A stretch of DNA of 64,000 nt from Sesamum alatum (GCA_034509735.1 JACGWO010000004.1:9219395-9283394); one strand, 5' to 3'; positions 46,500-57,753 are shown, counted from the stretch's first letter. Program-made: numbers and translations. The notes: generated from the sequence alone by a model not told the origin.

Positions 46500-47720
46500 A
46501 AACAAAATATCTATTAAGGTTAATAACATTCCATGTGCGCTGCTTTCCGTCCATCTTTTGCAGGCGGTAAGTTCCTTTTCCTACTATCTCAATTACTTTT
46601 AGGGTCCTATCCATTTGGCATCGAGTTTCCCAATGTTTCCTGTCGCATCAGCTCTTCTTAACACTAGGTCGCCCACTTAAAAACCCCGATGTCGTACTCT
46701 GTCATTATAAGCTCTTGTCATCAACGTCTTGTAAGCTTCCATCCTAGCATTGGCGTTGCTCCTCAGTTCTTCTAGGAAGTCCAAGTCAACTCGCCTTTCA
46801 TTATCATTGCTAGTCGGCTCATATTGTCGCACTCTAAATGTTTCCTCCTCTATCTCTACCAGGATGACAACCTTTATCCCGTAGACCAAACTAAACGGGG
46901 TTTGCCCCGTGCCTCGTCGTGGGGTGGTTGATATGCCCATGGGACTCCCAAGAGCTCTTCCGCCCAATTACCTTTGGCTTCTTCCAACCTCGCCTTCAAA
47001 CTCTGAAGGATTATTCTATTGGTTACCTCTGCGTGTCTGCGTGCCCATTAGACTAGGGTGTTGCTACCAAGGCATAACGTTGCCTTATCTTCAGCTCTTG
47101 ACACCACTGCCGAAATTTGGCCCCCTGAAACTACGTGCCATTGTCCATCACAAAAGTTCTGGGAATGCCGAAGCGGCATATGATGTTCTTCCATACGAAC
47201 TTTATGACTTCCTTCTCTGTAATTCTGCTTAGTGTCTCTGCCTCTACCCACTTCGAGAAGTAGTCCACAACTATGAGTAAGTACTCTCACTGGCCTATCG
47301 CTCGGGGAGTTTCCCTACTATGTCCATTCCCCACTGATCAAAAGGGCAAGGGATGTGCAATAGTTGCATGTCCGTTGCTGGAACGTGGGTGACATTAGCA
47401 TGTTTTTGGCACTTCTGACATTTCTTTACTATGCCCCCAGCATCCTCCTACATGGTTGGCCAGAAGTATCCTTACCACAGGGCCTTGCGCGCCAGCGCCC
47501 TTCCCCCAAAGTGATTGCCACAACACCCTTCATGAATCTCTCTCAGAACATACTCTGCCTTGTTCCTGTGCACACACTTGAGATACGGTTGTGAAAATCC
47601 TCTTTTATATAATTCACCTCCGATCAGTGTGAACCTGGCGGCTCTTGTTGGAATAGCCCTTGCTTCCCTAGGGTCTTGAGGCACAGCTCTGAATTTCAAA
47701 TATGTTATCGTCTTTCCAAC
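46500..47720 (-). pseudogene. Gypsy integrase
   Basis: HHCC zinc region with YVLREIHEGCCGNHFGG (47472-47699) and KKCQKCQKHAN (about 47420). The catalytic core is in several frames: QWGMDIVGKLPE with the first Asp (about 47320), FVMDNG with the second (about 47145), and NGHAEVTNRI with Glu (about 47030). The C-terminus carries GQTPFSLVYGI, then YNDRVRHRGF (46677-46967), and ends TWNVINLNRYF near 46506. No chromodomain, as expected for the Tat group. Stops and shifts at about 47310 and 47050 inactivate it. Confidence 0.85.
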
Positions 47721-47908
47721 CCGGTAAGGTTCCCTTTGCTGATAAGACTTCGCCCCTGTCTATATCTATGCTAGGGCGCCCCTGGTTCAAATAACGTTAT
47801 CTTTTGGCTTTTTAATGGGGCCAACGAGCTAGCCAACTTAGCGAGTTGGTCTGCTTCTTCATTACTCGCTCGCGTGACTTGTTCCAAGGTGAACTTATTT
47901 CTCACTGC

Positions 47909-48448
47909 TTAAATACGTGCTAGGTATTTGGCCATCTGCTCCCCCTTGGCTTCAAAATCCCCATTCACCTGCCTGACCACAAGCTGGGAATCACTATGTG
48001 CCTTTACGAACTTTGCTCCGGCCGCGAAGGCCAACTTTCCTCCCGCGATGAGTGCTTCATACTCCGACTCATTGTTAGAGGCCGGAAAGCCAAGTCTGAT
48101 GGCATAACGCAGTGTGTCTCTCGGCGGGCTCTCAATCACTATTCCCGCCCTACTGCCTAGGGATGTGGACGATCCATCCACAAAGATTTTCCACCATTCC
48201 TTTTTTTGCGTGTCTTCCTCTTCTGTTAGCTCGGAAACAAAATCCGCCAAAGCTTGTGCCTTGGTTGCAGGCCTAGGTTGATATTCAATCCCGTGCTCAC
48301 TCAGCTCTACTGACCACTTTACCATCCTCTCCGATGTGTTGGGATCAGCCAGCAGCCTCTTCAAGGGTTGGTTCATCAATACAACTACAAGGTGCAATTG
48401 GAAATAGGGTCTCAACTTCCTAGCTGCTATTATCAAGGCCAAAGCCAT
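47909..48448 (-). CDS. Gypsy second (archaeal-type) RNase H
   Basis: After the end of the first RNase H (RKLRPYFQLHLVVVLMNQPL), EYQPRPATKAQALADFVSEL leads to a second RNase H with catalytic residues in FVDGSSTSLGSRAGIV (Asp), SNNESEYEALIAG (Glu) and KAHSDSQLVVRQVNG (Asp). Two RNase H domains in a row characterise the Tat lineage; the second is thought to replace a weakened first. The frame is open for about 180 codons and all visible catalytic residues are present. The start is internal to the polyprotein, so the listed left-to-right span is a domain, not a separate gene. Confidence 0.85.
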   Translation of the reverse strand: MALALIIAARKLRPYFQLHLVVVLMNQPLKRLLADPNTSERMVKWSVELSEHGIEYQPRPATKAQALADFVSELTEEEDTQKKEWWKIFVDGSSTSLGSRAGIVIESPPRDTLRYAIRLGFPASNNESEYEALIAGGKLAFAAGAKFVKAHSDSQLVVRQVNGDFEAKGEQMAKYLARI

Positions 48449-49595
48449 CTTCTCTATTTGAGTGTATCTTTCTTTTGGTCCCTGAAGGGCCTTGCTGGCA
48501 TAATATAGGCCGGTGTTCGCGCCCCTCTTCTCTCACGAGAACTGCACTTACTACCCCTTTTGGATACTGATAATACACGAACAGGGTCTCCCCGGGTTTC
48601 GACTTCGTGAAAAGAGGTGGCGAAGTAAGATATTTCTTTAGATCCTCGAAGGCAGCCTGACACTGCTCCATCCAAGAAAAACCCTCTATCTTTCACAAAA
48701 CCTTGAAGAATGAGAGTCCTCGTTCTGAGGACTTCGAGATGAAACGATTAAGGGCCGCCATCTGTCCCGTCAGTTTTTGGACTTCATTGATCGTTCTGGG
48801 AGGCTGCATCTTCATGATAGCTGCAATTTTCTCTGGGTTGGCCTCTATCCCTCTCTGAGAGACCATGAACCCTAGGAACTTCCCTTCTTGAACTCCGAAG
48901 GTGCATTTCGCGGGGTTTATCTTTATCCCAAACATCTTCAAAGTGCCAAAACACTCTGCGAGATCTTTCACATGGTCCTCCCTCCTGCGGCTCTTGACCA
49001 ACATATCATCTATGTACACCTCCATATTCCTTCCTATCTGCTTCTGGAACATGCCATTGACCAACCTCTGATATGTGGCACCCGCGTTCTTCAGCCCAAA
49101 AGGCATAACCTTATAGCAATATGTCCCTTGCTCGGTAACGAAGCTTGTTTTCTCTTGATCCTCATATGCCAACCGAATTTGGTTATACCCCTGGAAGGCG
49201 TCCATGAAGCTCATCAGCTCACATCCTGAAGTTGAATCAATGATTGCGTCAATCCTTGGCAGGGAATACGAGTGTTTGGGGCAGGCTCGATTGAGGTCGG
49301 TGAAATAAATACACATCCTCCACTTTCCATTGCTCTTTGGGACCAAGACCACATTGGCCAACCACTCGGGATAGTGCACAGGTCGAATGTAGTCAACTTG
49401 AAGCAGCTTCTCGACTTCTTCTTTTATTATCTTGTTTCTCTCTATCCCAAACGCCCTTCTTTTCTGCCTCACTGGTTTTGCTTCAGGGTTTATGTTAAGC
49501 CTATGGACCATCACTTCAAGGCTTACCCCCATCACGTCCGCCATCTCCCATGCAAATACCTCAGCAGATTCTTGTAAAAAAACTAACGATGACAC
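48420..49595 (-). CDS. Gypsy reverse transcriptase and first RNase H
   Basis: 48693-49595 is a 300-codon open frame: HRLNINPEAKPVRQKRRAFG, then VPKSNGKWRMCIYFTDLNRA, MDAFQGYNQIRL with the catalytic Asp, MPFGLKNAGATYQRLV, EVYIDDMLVKS with the active-site DD, and FLGFMVSQRGIEANPEKI. The usual CVDFTDLN has become CIYFTDLN, a D-to-Y change outside the catalytic triad. The first RNase H (FEDLKKYLTSPPLF, then LFVYYQYPKGVVSAVLVRE) follows at 48420-48671 after a stop near 48693. The pair copies element RNA into DNA. Confidence 0.88.
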
Positions 49596-49899
49596 GCTCC
49601 AGCTGCGGGCTTAGCAATGTTCCGATCTTCACCATTTTTCGTGGATCTTCCAAGAGCTCCACCATCTTTATCTCCTCGAAGGCCTCCATTCTCTCTTCCT
49701 CAACTTTCCTTTTTTTAGCTTCCCTCCGGGACTCCTCTCCCTATCCCTCTTGGGAACTTCCTCTATGTGGCTCGCCAGGCTTCAACTCGGGCAACCCCCC
49801 TTCACTGTAACTAAGTTTTCGCCGCCCTCAATCTTTCCCTCAGGGACCACCGCTGGCTTTTTCAGTATGCTAACGTAGCACTCTCTCGCTTGCTTCCTG

Positions 49900-50274
49900 T
49901 CACTGACCACTTATCCTACCCCTTTCGGTGTTGGGAACTTCACTTTCATGTGATAGGTTGATATTACAGCCTGAAAGAGATTCAAACTCGGCCTCCCGAG
50001 GATTGCGTTGTAAGCAGAAGGTGCATCTACTACTAGAAATTTGACAAATTTTGTCACTCGCCTGGGGTACGTCCCTATCGACATTGGCAGCATAACTTTC
50101 CCCAACGGGCATAATTACATCTCCGCTAAAGCTGGCCAATGGTGTATTGACTGGCGTGAGTTGCAAATTTTCGATCCTCATTTGAGAGAAGGCTTTGTAG
50201 AAAAGGATGTCCACCGAGCTCCCACTATCTACTAAGATCTTCCTCACCCAGAAGTTGAATATTGAGGCAGTCAC
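49900..50274 (-). CDS. Gypsy aspartic protease
   Basis: Active-site VDSGSSVDILFYKAF, followed by LTPVNTPLASFSGDVIMPVG and, in a shifted frame (49911-50105), APSAYNAILGRPSLN with the conserved ILGRP motif. Typical retropepsin of plant Tat elements. It processes the polyprotein. A frameshift near 50100 separates the two halves. Confidence 0.82.
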   Translation of the reverse strand: MTASIFNFWVRKILVDSGSSVDILFYKAFSQMRIENLQLTPVNTPLASFSGDVIMPVGESYAANVDRDVPQASDKICQISSSRCTFCLQRNPREAEFESLSGCNINLSHESEVPNTERGRISGQ

Positions 50275-50547
50275 TACATCGCGTCGTTGTAGGAGGGAAG
50301 GCTTCCTTCCAAGTCTTGGTCATTAAAAACTATCTCTTTTGCGGGGTATACTCGAGGTGCCACCGTAACCTCACTATAAGCAACATCGTGGGCAGCGTGT
50401 CCTGCTGCTCTCACGGCAGCTTCCTAGCTCACCCCGAGTCTCCCCCAGCTGGCCCTCCTGAAATGACCCCAATCACACCAGCGGTTGGGAGGTTATCCTT
50501 ACTTGCTTGCTCTGCTTCTACTTTAACCCCCATCTCGAGATGGGGTG

Positions 50548-52110
50548 TCATCTGCTTGCTTTCATTGGCAGCCTCCTGAGGGCCCTGTTTATTTTGCCCA
50601 CAAATTCCTTTAAGTAACCTCTTCGGATCAACTTCTCAATTTTGTTTCTCAAGTTGTGGCACTCCTCGGTGTTGTGGCCTCGATCTATGTGGAAGTGGCA
50701 GTATTTATTAGATTTCATTCTCTGTGGGTTGTCCTTCATTGGGTAAGGCCATCTCACCAACCCTTGTTGTTTGGCCACAACGAGAACTTGAGCTCGCAGA
50801 GCATTTAATGGGGTATACCGAACCGAATCCCCGGGCAACATGGGCTTGCGTTCTCGTTTAACCCCCTCTACCCTAGGGGGAAACCTCTTCTCCTCCTCAT
50901 CAGCCCTCCGCTTGAGAGGATTTGCTAGTTGCACACCTATAGTCTCTTCTATCCTTATATACTTCTCTGCTCTTAACCGCAATTCTTCCTGAGTCGAGGG
51001 AGGCTTCCCCGCAATCGAATCCTTAAACCGCCCTCTTCTCAAATTCTGTTGCATGATGCTTGCCAGAAGTTCAGAGTTCACGTGGGGGACTTCCAAAACT
51101 GCTTCTAAGAAGCGCTGCACGTACTCCCTCAAACTCTTATTCTTCCGTTGGACTATTGTAAACAAATACGAGACAATATTAGGATACCGCCTATTTATCA
51201 TGAAATGGTGCAAGAAGCGCTGAAAGAGTTGTTCGAATTATTCAATGGTTCCCGGGGGTAGCTGGTTAAACCATGCTATTGCCTTCCCCGAGAGGGTAGT
51301 CCGAAATAACTTGCAGTAGGCCGCATCGCTAATGTCTAGCAAATCAACCCTTGCCATGAAACGATCAAAATGATCTTGGGGATCCCGCACTCCATTATAC
51401 TCATTGAGGCTTGGGATCTTGACCCCTGGATGGATGGCTTTTGCTAGAATATGGGGGGTGAAAGGACTCCACCGCGGGGGCACCATTGCCAAGGGTCGCG
51501 CTGGGTATCCTGGAGGCCTCAAAGGATTTGGAAAACCATGTTGGGGAGGAACTCCCATCTCATGATACCCTCCTTATTGCACCGGCGGCACCTCCCCCGG
51601 GCGAGGAGGTTGAAAGTAATTATCTTCACGTCCTCCCTGCGGAGGAGGTGGGAAGTAATCCTCGTCGCCTGCACACCTGCGAGGAGGTGAGGGGAAATAA
51701 TTATCCTCTGGTTGTGTAGCCCTGCTGTTGACTTCCTCCTCGTAATCACACCTTCAAAGGCGTCCCCTCGGGCCTCGGCTCGCCACCCTCGAGAGCCAAG
51801 GGAGCGTCTTGGCCTCGCAAGGGCAGTGAGGGGGTCGTGGGGGTAACAAGCGTCCGGCGATGTACTGGGCCACGACCCTCTCTGCTGCTTGGGCAGATGC
51901 GTCCTCCACCAGCTGGCGAAGGGCCTCGGGAGTTATCTGAATAACTGGGGGTGGAGGTGGAACCTCGGCGTCCTCCTGCCTCTCACTCTGCAGGTTGTGC
52001 GCTGGTGGATTCTCCGAGGCGTGGCCTTGCTCGTGTTCTTCCCCTCCTCTCTCGGGTTCATCTTGTCCCGCATTCGCACTTCTGACTCTCGAACGAGTAT
52101 TCATCCTCAA
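50548..52110 (-). pseudogene. Gypsy gag
   Basis: Start at 52110 (MNTRSRVRSANAGQDEP), low-complexity N-terminus, then FTPHILAKAIHPGVKIPSLN, EYNGVRDPQDHFDRFMARVD and TTLSGKAIAWFNQLPPGTIE (51238-51558). Then YVQRFLEAVLEVPHV and the knuckle YCHFHIDRGHNTEECHNL with LIRRGYLKEFVGKI (50548-51213). This is the standard Tat-lineage capsid and nucleocapsid layout. Breaks near 51750 and 51235 split it into three frames. Confidence 0.85.
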
Positions 52111-52125
52111 TGCTTAGACCAATTT

Positions 52126-52142
52126 CCCACAGACGGCGCCAA
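52126..52142 (-). other. Gypsy primer binding site
   Basis: The minus strand reads ttggcgccgtctgtggg two bases from the 5' LTR. tggcgccgt matches the 3' end of plant tRNA-Asp; the remainder is imperfect. Confidence 0.65.
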
Positions 52143-52144
52143 GC

Positions 52145-52500
52145 TGATGGTGGGTGATTCGGGATGTAGTTGATCCAAGCACACTAACACGAAACGACGT
52201 CGCGAGACAAGTAACTTGAGAACTCTTCTCAAGAAGTATATTTCTTAAAATGGAAAAAAGTACCTTTACAAAAGATTTTGAACCCCTATTTATAGTAAAT
52301 GGGATGGGGTATAAATACTGTTTTACCCTCCAACCGTCTCTAATCTAATGGTTGCAATCTAATTTTCAAGGGCACCTTGGTAATTTGGCACCACCTCACT
52401 AACCACTAACAATAACTACCTCTAATGGCATTTATGTAAATATGTTTACACGTGAGGGTATTTTGGTAATCTCCTACCCTAATATTTTCTATCTCCATCA
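52145..52500 (-). repeat. Gypsy 5' LTR
   Basis: 356 bp, tgatggtggg to tccatca, followed by the attac duplication at 52501-52505. Confidence 0.9.
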
Positions 52501-52579
52501 ATTACATTACATCAAGTTATCAAATAAGTTACAAAACGCCAAACTTATTGATTTTTTGGTCATATATTCTAACAAATTA

Positions 52580-52770
52580 GGTGTAAAGCCAAAATCGAAA
52601 CCCTAGGTTCAGTATGTTACCATGACTTCAACACAATATCTCTATAATTCGCATGTAGGGACCATGCATTTTCAATCATCGAGGACTTTTTGCCATTTTA
52701 TTAAACATACATAAGTGGCCTTTTACCTTTCACAGATTTTTTTGCTGACCAAAGACAATAAATCAAAATA
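52580..52770 (-). pseudogene. L1-type LINE, upstream remnant beyond the solo LTR
   Basis: The minus strand gives a frame with MIENAWSLHANYRDIVLKSW, resembling the segment after the endonuclease in plant L1 proteins (the aromatic NAW...W spacing). It lies exactly where the LINE interrupted at 41215 should resume. Short and stop-interrupted, so moderate confidence. Confidence 0.5.
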
Positions 52771-53360
52771 AGATACTTTGCCTAAATAAGAAGGGTTAAA
52801 TGCATTTTGTCCCCTATTAAAGTGGGAATGTTCTGAAAATTCCACATCCAAAAAAAGATTGCCAAAAAACCCTGTCATGAAAAAGAAAAAACAAAACTAC
52901 CCCCTTCGCCACTACCCTTCATTGTTGGTCATGTATTTACCCAATATATATATATATATATATATATTAGTTATAAAAAGAAACTTTCTTTTATATCTAA
53001 TGTAAAAGTTATTTATGTGTTTTACGATAATTGTCCTTTATTTTTTTTAAAAATACATTTGGTGATTTTTTTCTACAAGATGAATTAATTATTTGGTGGA
53101 GGACAAAAAAGAAAATTCACCATCTTATTGGTAGTTCTCATACCAATTTTACAAACTACCAAATATGTCATCTTGCTATAACCACCCATGTTTCCACACC
53201 AACTTTTTCTTTTTTTTTCTTCCTCTACAAAAACGCAATTAAAAGTCTAAAACCTCACTCACAAACTAATACGTTAATATGTTTCTCAAGAATTTGGTCT
53301 TAATAAGAAATATGTAATTAATATGTTATTTATTTTCTTTTTTCCTTTTCTTCTATCTTC
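52771..53360. other. AT-rich region, one TIR-like arm and a TA microsatellite
   Basis: 52793-52900 (gggttaaatgcattttgtcccc with gccaaaaaaccc) resembles one arm of the 26802-type TIRs without a partner. A (ta)n run lies at about 52946-52968. No gene. Confidence 0.4.
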
Positions 53361-53364
53361 TATA

Positions 53365-54266
53365 GGGAGTGTTTGCGAGAGTTTTTGCTTTTAAAGAAGT
53401 GATTTTCGTAGAAAAAGTTGGAAGTTGTAGCAGAATCAAAAGTGGGTAGTGTTTGTAAAAAAAAGTGAAAAGCAGATAAAAGCTAAATTGGCAGTGTTTG
53501 GGAGAAAAGCGCTTTTAAAACACGTTTAATTGATTAAAGACCGTTTTGTCCCCATGTATTAAATAAATGCTATTTTGCCTTAATATTTGCACTTATCTCT
53601 TTGGTCAATTTGCATAAAGACATTTTGTTCACATACATAAAAAAAAAAAAAAATCAATTAGTACATCTCATATTTAATTTTTTACAAAATGATTATAATT
53701 TATATTATAAAAATATTCAATATTAATAGAAAAACTGAATATTTAGTTCAATAATGTTCCTATTATGTAATATAATTGTTCATTCATGCACAATAAATAA
53801 ACCTACAATATTGACAAAATAATTATTATTTTTCATTAATCCTAACAATTTAATTTATTTTTTTCTATGTTTTAGGAATAATATCATATAATATAGAAAA
53901 TAAAATAGTAAAATTTTAAAATATTAAACATGTGAAAGTATAAATTTTGTTAGTGATAGATTATTCAAATTATTTAAAATTTCTAACATCAACTTTAGAT
54001 GGGCAATTTTGAAAATACATTAAAAAGGATACAATCGAATTGAAATTATTATAATGAGGGTAAAGTAGTCTAAAAAGAAGTTGAATTTATTTACAAAAAA
54101 GCCAAAGCAGCTAGAAGCACCCCCCAAGGTGCTTCCAGCTTTTGGCTTAAAAGTACTTCCCGTAGCAGTTTCAGAAGCAGAAGTTGGCATACCAAACACC
54201 TCAAAAGTGCTTTTCAGCAACCAGAAGCTGAAAAGCGCTTTTTCGAAGCGCGCGCAAACACTCTCA
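53365..54266. mobile_element. Foldback TIR element (about 0.9 kb)
   Basis: The left end gggagtgtttgcgagag and the inverse of the right end gagagtgtttgcgcgcg pair, and inner parts (gcttttaaagaagtg; the caaaagtgcttttcagc region) continue the fold. AT-rich interior, no transposase. It may be hAT- or PIF-related; the target duplication is unresolved. The frames at 54020-54269 come from the repeat arm. Confidence 0.6.
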
Positions 54267-54269
54267 TAG

Positions 54270-55250
54270 ACTCATAGGCCATTGATTTTCATTTTTATAC
54301 TTACAGATTGAAGATGCAAAAAGCTAAAAATATTAAGTTAGCAATAACCAAGATGTAATTATGATTCCTTTTTTTTTTTTTTTTTTTTAACTTGTAAAAC
54401 CTTCTTTGGCATTAACAAAAGCTACATATTATTATTCTCCATATAGTATCAAATATCATCCTTTAATGTATTTTCATGGCCTATATGTACAATTACCCAA
54501 TCAGAAAAAACATTCAAACTTTTTGTTAAGAAGACATACTTGAAGTAATTTATTTCTTGTCATTTTATTTTTATTTATAATTTACCAGTGTATCCACTCT
54601 AAACATTTCATGTAAAAGTAAACGACTTTTAATACATATTGAAGCTTGCTTTTTTAATGTTATTACTTATATGCTTCATATGTATTTGTATTTTCCTACA
54701 TATTACAAACTTGCTTTTTTTAAATTGTCAAGATTTCTATCAAATAGTAAGTGAATGTATTTATTTAAATTTGTATTTGCTTTATCCAATTTATGCAACA
54801 TGAAACCTCATTTTGAAATTAATTAGGAGTTATGGTATGTGATCAATGCATCCTGGTTGGTGATATATAATTTCTGTAAATACATTTTATTTTAACCTTG
54901 AAAATCCTAATAAGTATACTTATTTAATTTAAAATTCAATATTAATTACCACCATTTATTAGAGGAAAACAACATTTTCTTTTATAATAATTAGATAGAT
55001 TACGCTCATCCATTAAGTGGTTTTATAAAGTAATTTCATAAAATATTTACTTAATTCTTTTGTATAATATCATTTTAGATCACACAATAAATATATGGTT
55101 TATAATCTACAAAACTTTGATCTAAAATAGATTATATATTAAAATTAACAAAAGTATGTAATTAAAACACATTGACTATTATACATTAATTTTTTTTATA
55201 TTAATTTTTATTTATCTACGCATCGCGTGTGCGTTGACTGCTAATATAAT
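54270..55250. other. AT-rich region with possible Helitron 3' end
   Basis: Mostly A/T with a ~20-base T run near 54369. At 55218-55234 acgcatcgcgtgtgcgt forms a 5-bp hairpin followed six bases later by ctaa and t, matching the hairpin-CTRR|T pattern of Helitron 3' ends. No 5' end or Rep/helicase was seen. Confidence 0.3.
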
Positions 55251-55260
55251 ATAAAATAAA

Positions 55261-55709
55261 AGGTAAATTACAGTCACATTTCGTGAAGTTTTTCATAATT
55301 ACAATAATTCCTTGTTGTTTGAAAAATTATAAATAATCCCTCTAACGTTAACGTCCGTCTAACAATTATCCCATTACATTAGGTTTTCATCTAATTTTTG
55401 TGGTAAACTGCCCAAAATGCCCATTTGATTTATAAGTTATAATTTTAAATATCTTTTAAAATTTTCTAAAATAGTTTTATGGCCTAATATTATATATGGA
55501 TTATTTATTTTACCCACTCTCATTTTTTTGTTATATTTTTTTTGAAAAAACATAAACAATTCAGCAAGGATAATGTAATACTTTTCACATCTTTGTATAG
55601 TATAGGGGCTATATAATTATTTTTTATTTTAGGGGGGGTATTTTTAATTTTTCAAACAATGAGAAATACTCTAAATTATGTCAAACTTCATTAAAGGTAG
55701 CTATTACCC
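55261..55709. mobile_element. Foldback MITE, gggtaaattaca family, copy 2
   Basis: Ends aggtaaattacagtcac and tagctattaccc, flanked by perfect 9-bp duplications taaaataaa (55252-55260 and 55710-55718). Internal words (caattacaataattcc, atgtcaaacttca) match copies at 25488 and 55964. Confidence 0.8.
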
Positions 55710-55963
55710 TAAAATAAATATGTACTTATATGTATAAAATAATATATATATATATATATTATTTGGATATATGACTTCATTAAGTTATATCATTTATGAT
55801 ATAGATCTTTGATTTGTATCAAAATAATATCCAGTAGCTCATAAATAAGTTTTTCTTTTTTCTTGTTTTAGATAATAATTACATAGTCACGTTAATATCT
55901 TAATAAATTGAACAATACAGGGATATAATTACTATATTAATATAACTTAACCAATATAATAAA

Positions 55964-56382
55964 GGGTGAATTACAATGACCCCCCTGAGGTTTGACATAT
56001 TTATTGATAACCCATGTAGTTTCAAAAATTATAAATAATCATATTTTGTAATTTTTAACCAAGTACCTAAAATGGTCTATTGTGCCATTGAATTTTCTTT
56101 TAAATTGTAGAAAAATTAGTCAAGACAAATTACATTATTGCTTATCTGTGTAAAAAAATCTAGATCCCCCTCTAAGCATTTTTGTCCAAAAAAATGTAGA
56201 AAATTTTAAAAAAATAATTCAATTTGGATAGGAGCATTATAGTCCGTTCACATATAAAAATGGATGGAAATGAGTTATTGTTAGACAATTACAAACCTTA
56301 AAGGGGTGTTTGTAAGTTTTGAAATAACTAGAGAATATCCATAATTATGTCAAACTTAAGAGGATGTCATTGTAATACACCC
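55964..56382. mobile_element. Foldback MITE, gggtaaattaca family, copy 3
   Basis: Ends gggtgaattacaatgac and gtcattgtaatacaccc, perfectly inverted apart from one base. Perfect 9-bp duplication tataataaa at 55955-55963 and 56383-56391. Mutator-type, non-autonomous. Confidence 0.85.
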
Positions 56383-56592
56383 TATAATAAATTATAATAA
56401 ACTCATATACAATAAAATACTCATACATTTTGTAGAACTGAATCTCATGACCTCAAATTTTATTCATGAAACCTCAAATTTAAACACTAAACTAAGGCAC
56501 TATGGATCATAGATAATCTTTTGCGGGATTTTTTTTTTCTTTACAAGTTTTCTCGAACATTTCAACTTTCGCAAGTGTGTCAAATGCATTTA

Positions 56593-57579
56593 GAGGGTGT
56601 TTGGCTAAGCTTTTTTAAAACATCTTATAAGCTTCTATATCTTATAAGATGTTTTATAAGTTTATAAGATGTTGGATCTTATTTTAAAAATAAGCTCTTA
56701 AAGTGATAAAATAAGATGTTAAAACTTACAATATATTTTCACATCTTATAAGATGTTAGGGTGTTTGGCATAATAAGGTCTTTTTATTGGTAAAATAATA
56801 AAAAAGGACATGATACTATTAGAATCGAATCAATTGTTATTTTTAAAATGATTTCATAAACAATACACATTAGTTCAACTTCAAATAAAAATTTATTAGA
56901 TAATTTTTTTTGCGAAAATAAAAAAATGACGGATTATGACCTAAATTTTGAATAAAAATAATATATATATATATACACATTCATGCTAGTCGAATATTAA
57001 TATGAATATATATATATATTTTTCTCTTGATGCAATGACCATTTCTAATTGTATAACTTATAATGTCTTGAATTTATATTTTTTCAGTAAATATAATATC
57101 ATAGCAATCTTATTTTTGTTTCGCTATAATAATTCATTATTTCATAATGAAGTATTTTCTCCTTTTCAAATGAAAAAAATAATAATAACAATAAAAAGAA
57201 TTTTAAAATTTTAGAGAGAATATTTATGTGTGTGTGTGAGAGAGAGTGTGTGTGTGTGTTTTTGAATATAGAGAGTGTGTGTGTGGAGGGAGAGAGTGTG
57301 TGTGTGTTGATGTGTATGTAGAGAGAGTATGTATGTGTGGTGAATGAGGATATTTTTTTCATATAACATATTAATTTTATAGAATTTATAAGATGTTTTG
57401 AAAAAAAGTTAGAAATGTTAACTTTTCTTTTAAAAGCTTTATAAGATCCAAAACATCTTATTTGAAAATTTTATAAGCTTTTTAACAAAAATTTTGCCAA
57501 ACAAAATTTTGAAGCTTATAAGCTCCAAAACATCTTATAAGATGTTTTGAGAAATTTATAAGTTTAGCCAAACACCCCC
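56593..57579. mobile_element. PIF-like TIR element upstream of INTS11
   Basis: Left end gagggtgtttggctaagc and inverted right end gggggtgtttggctaaac, flanked by TTA at 56590-56592 and 57580-57582. Many copies of cttataagatgtttt in both orientations make it highly foldable. Its interior carries a microsatellite at 57227-57340. No transposase. Confidence 0.7.
57227..57340. repeat. (tg)n/(ga)n microsatellite
   Basis: Alternating blocks of gtgtgtgt, gagagag and tgtgtgt inside the TIR element, giving Ser/His/Thr-rich frames on the minus strand (57099-57362) that are not genes. Confidence 0.85.
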
Positions 57580-57591
57580 TTAATCCCAACA

Positions 57592-57600
57592 CTTCCCGCC
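57592..57600 (+). promoter_or_regulatory. E2F-like site, copy 1
   Basis: cttcccgcc differs by one base from the plant E2F consensus tttcccgcc. It lies in the first copy of the tandem duplication, about 280 bp before the ATG. Sequence match only. Confidence 0.3.
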
Positions 57601-57744
57601 AACAAGCTGAACTATATGAAATCTTATAAGCTCTTTAACAAAAATTTTGCCGGACAAATTTTTGGAACTTATAAGCTCCAAAACATCTTATAATATGTTT
57701 CGAGAAATTTATAAGTTTAGCCAAACACCCCCTTAATCCCAACA

Positions 57745-57753
57745 CTTCCCGCC
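57745..57753 (+). promoter_or_regulatory. E2F-like site, copy 2
   Basis: Second cttcccgcc, 153 bp from the first and about 125 bp before the start codon. Sequence match only. Confidence 0.3.

Larger units (their letters stand above)
43563..52500 (-). mobile_element. Complete Tat-lineage Ty3/Gypsy retrotransposon
   Basis: 8.94 kb with 357- and 356-bp LTRs (tgatggtg...atca), attac duplication, primer site at 52126-52142 and polypurine tract at 43920-43936. Coding order on the minus strand is gag, protease, RT, RNase H, a second RNase H, integrase. The dual RNase H, the gag knuckle followed by LIRRGYLKEFV, the hypervariable 3' region with tandem repeats and the extra antisense ORF are traits of the Tat/Retand group. 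The LTRs differ at roughly 6-7% of positions by eye, so this insertion is older than the nearby Copia. Frameshifts and stops occur, but RT is one long open frame. Confidence 0.9.
41221..52574 (-). mobile_element. Solo Copia family A LTR, split by later insertions
   Basis: LTR sequence at 41221-43562 and 52501-52574, starting tgaaggacaagtgg and ending attctaaca, with no internal region beside it, so a solo LTR left by LTR-LTR recombination. It is flanked by gatta (41216-41220) and aatta (52575-52579), a 5-bp duplication with one mismatch. It is more diverged than the 29929/37688 pair. It was hit by a MITE at 41914-42111 and by the Gypsy at 43563-52500. Confidence 0.85.

Noticed and set aside
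48888..49614. Plus-strand frames opposite the Gypsy RT
   Set aside because: Shadows of the RT coding strand; no conserved motifs.
57099..57362. Ser/His/Thr-rich minus-strand frame
   Set aside because: Translation of a (tg)n/(ga)n microsatellite.
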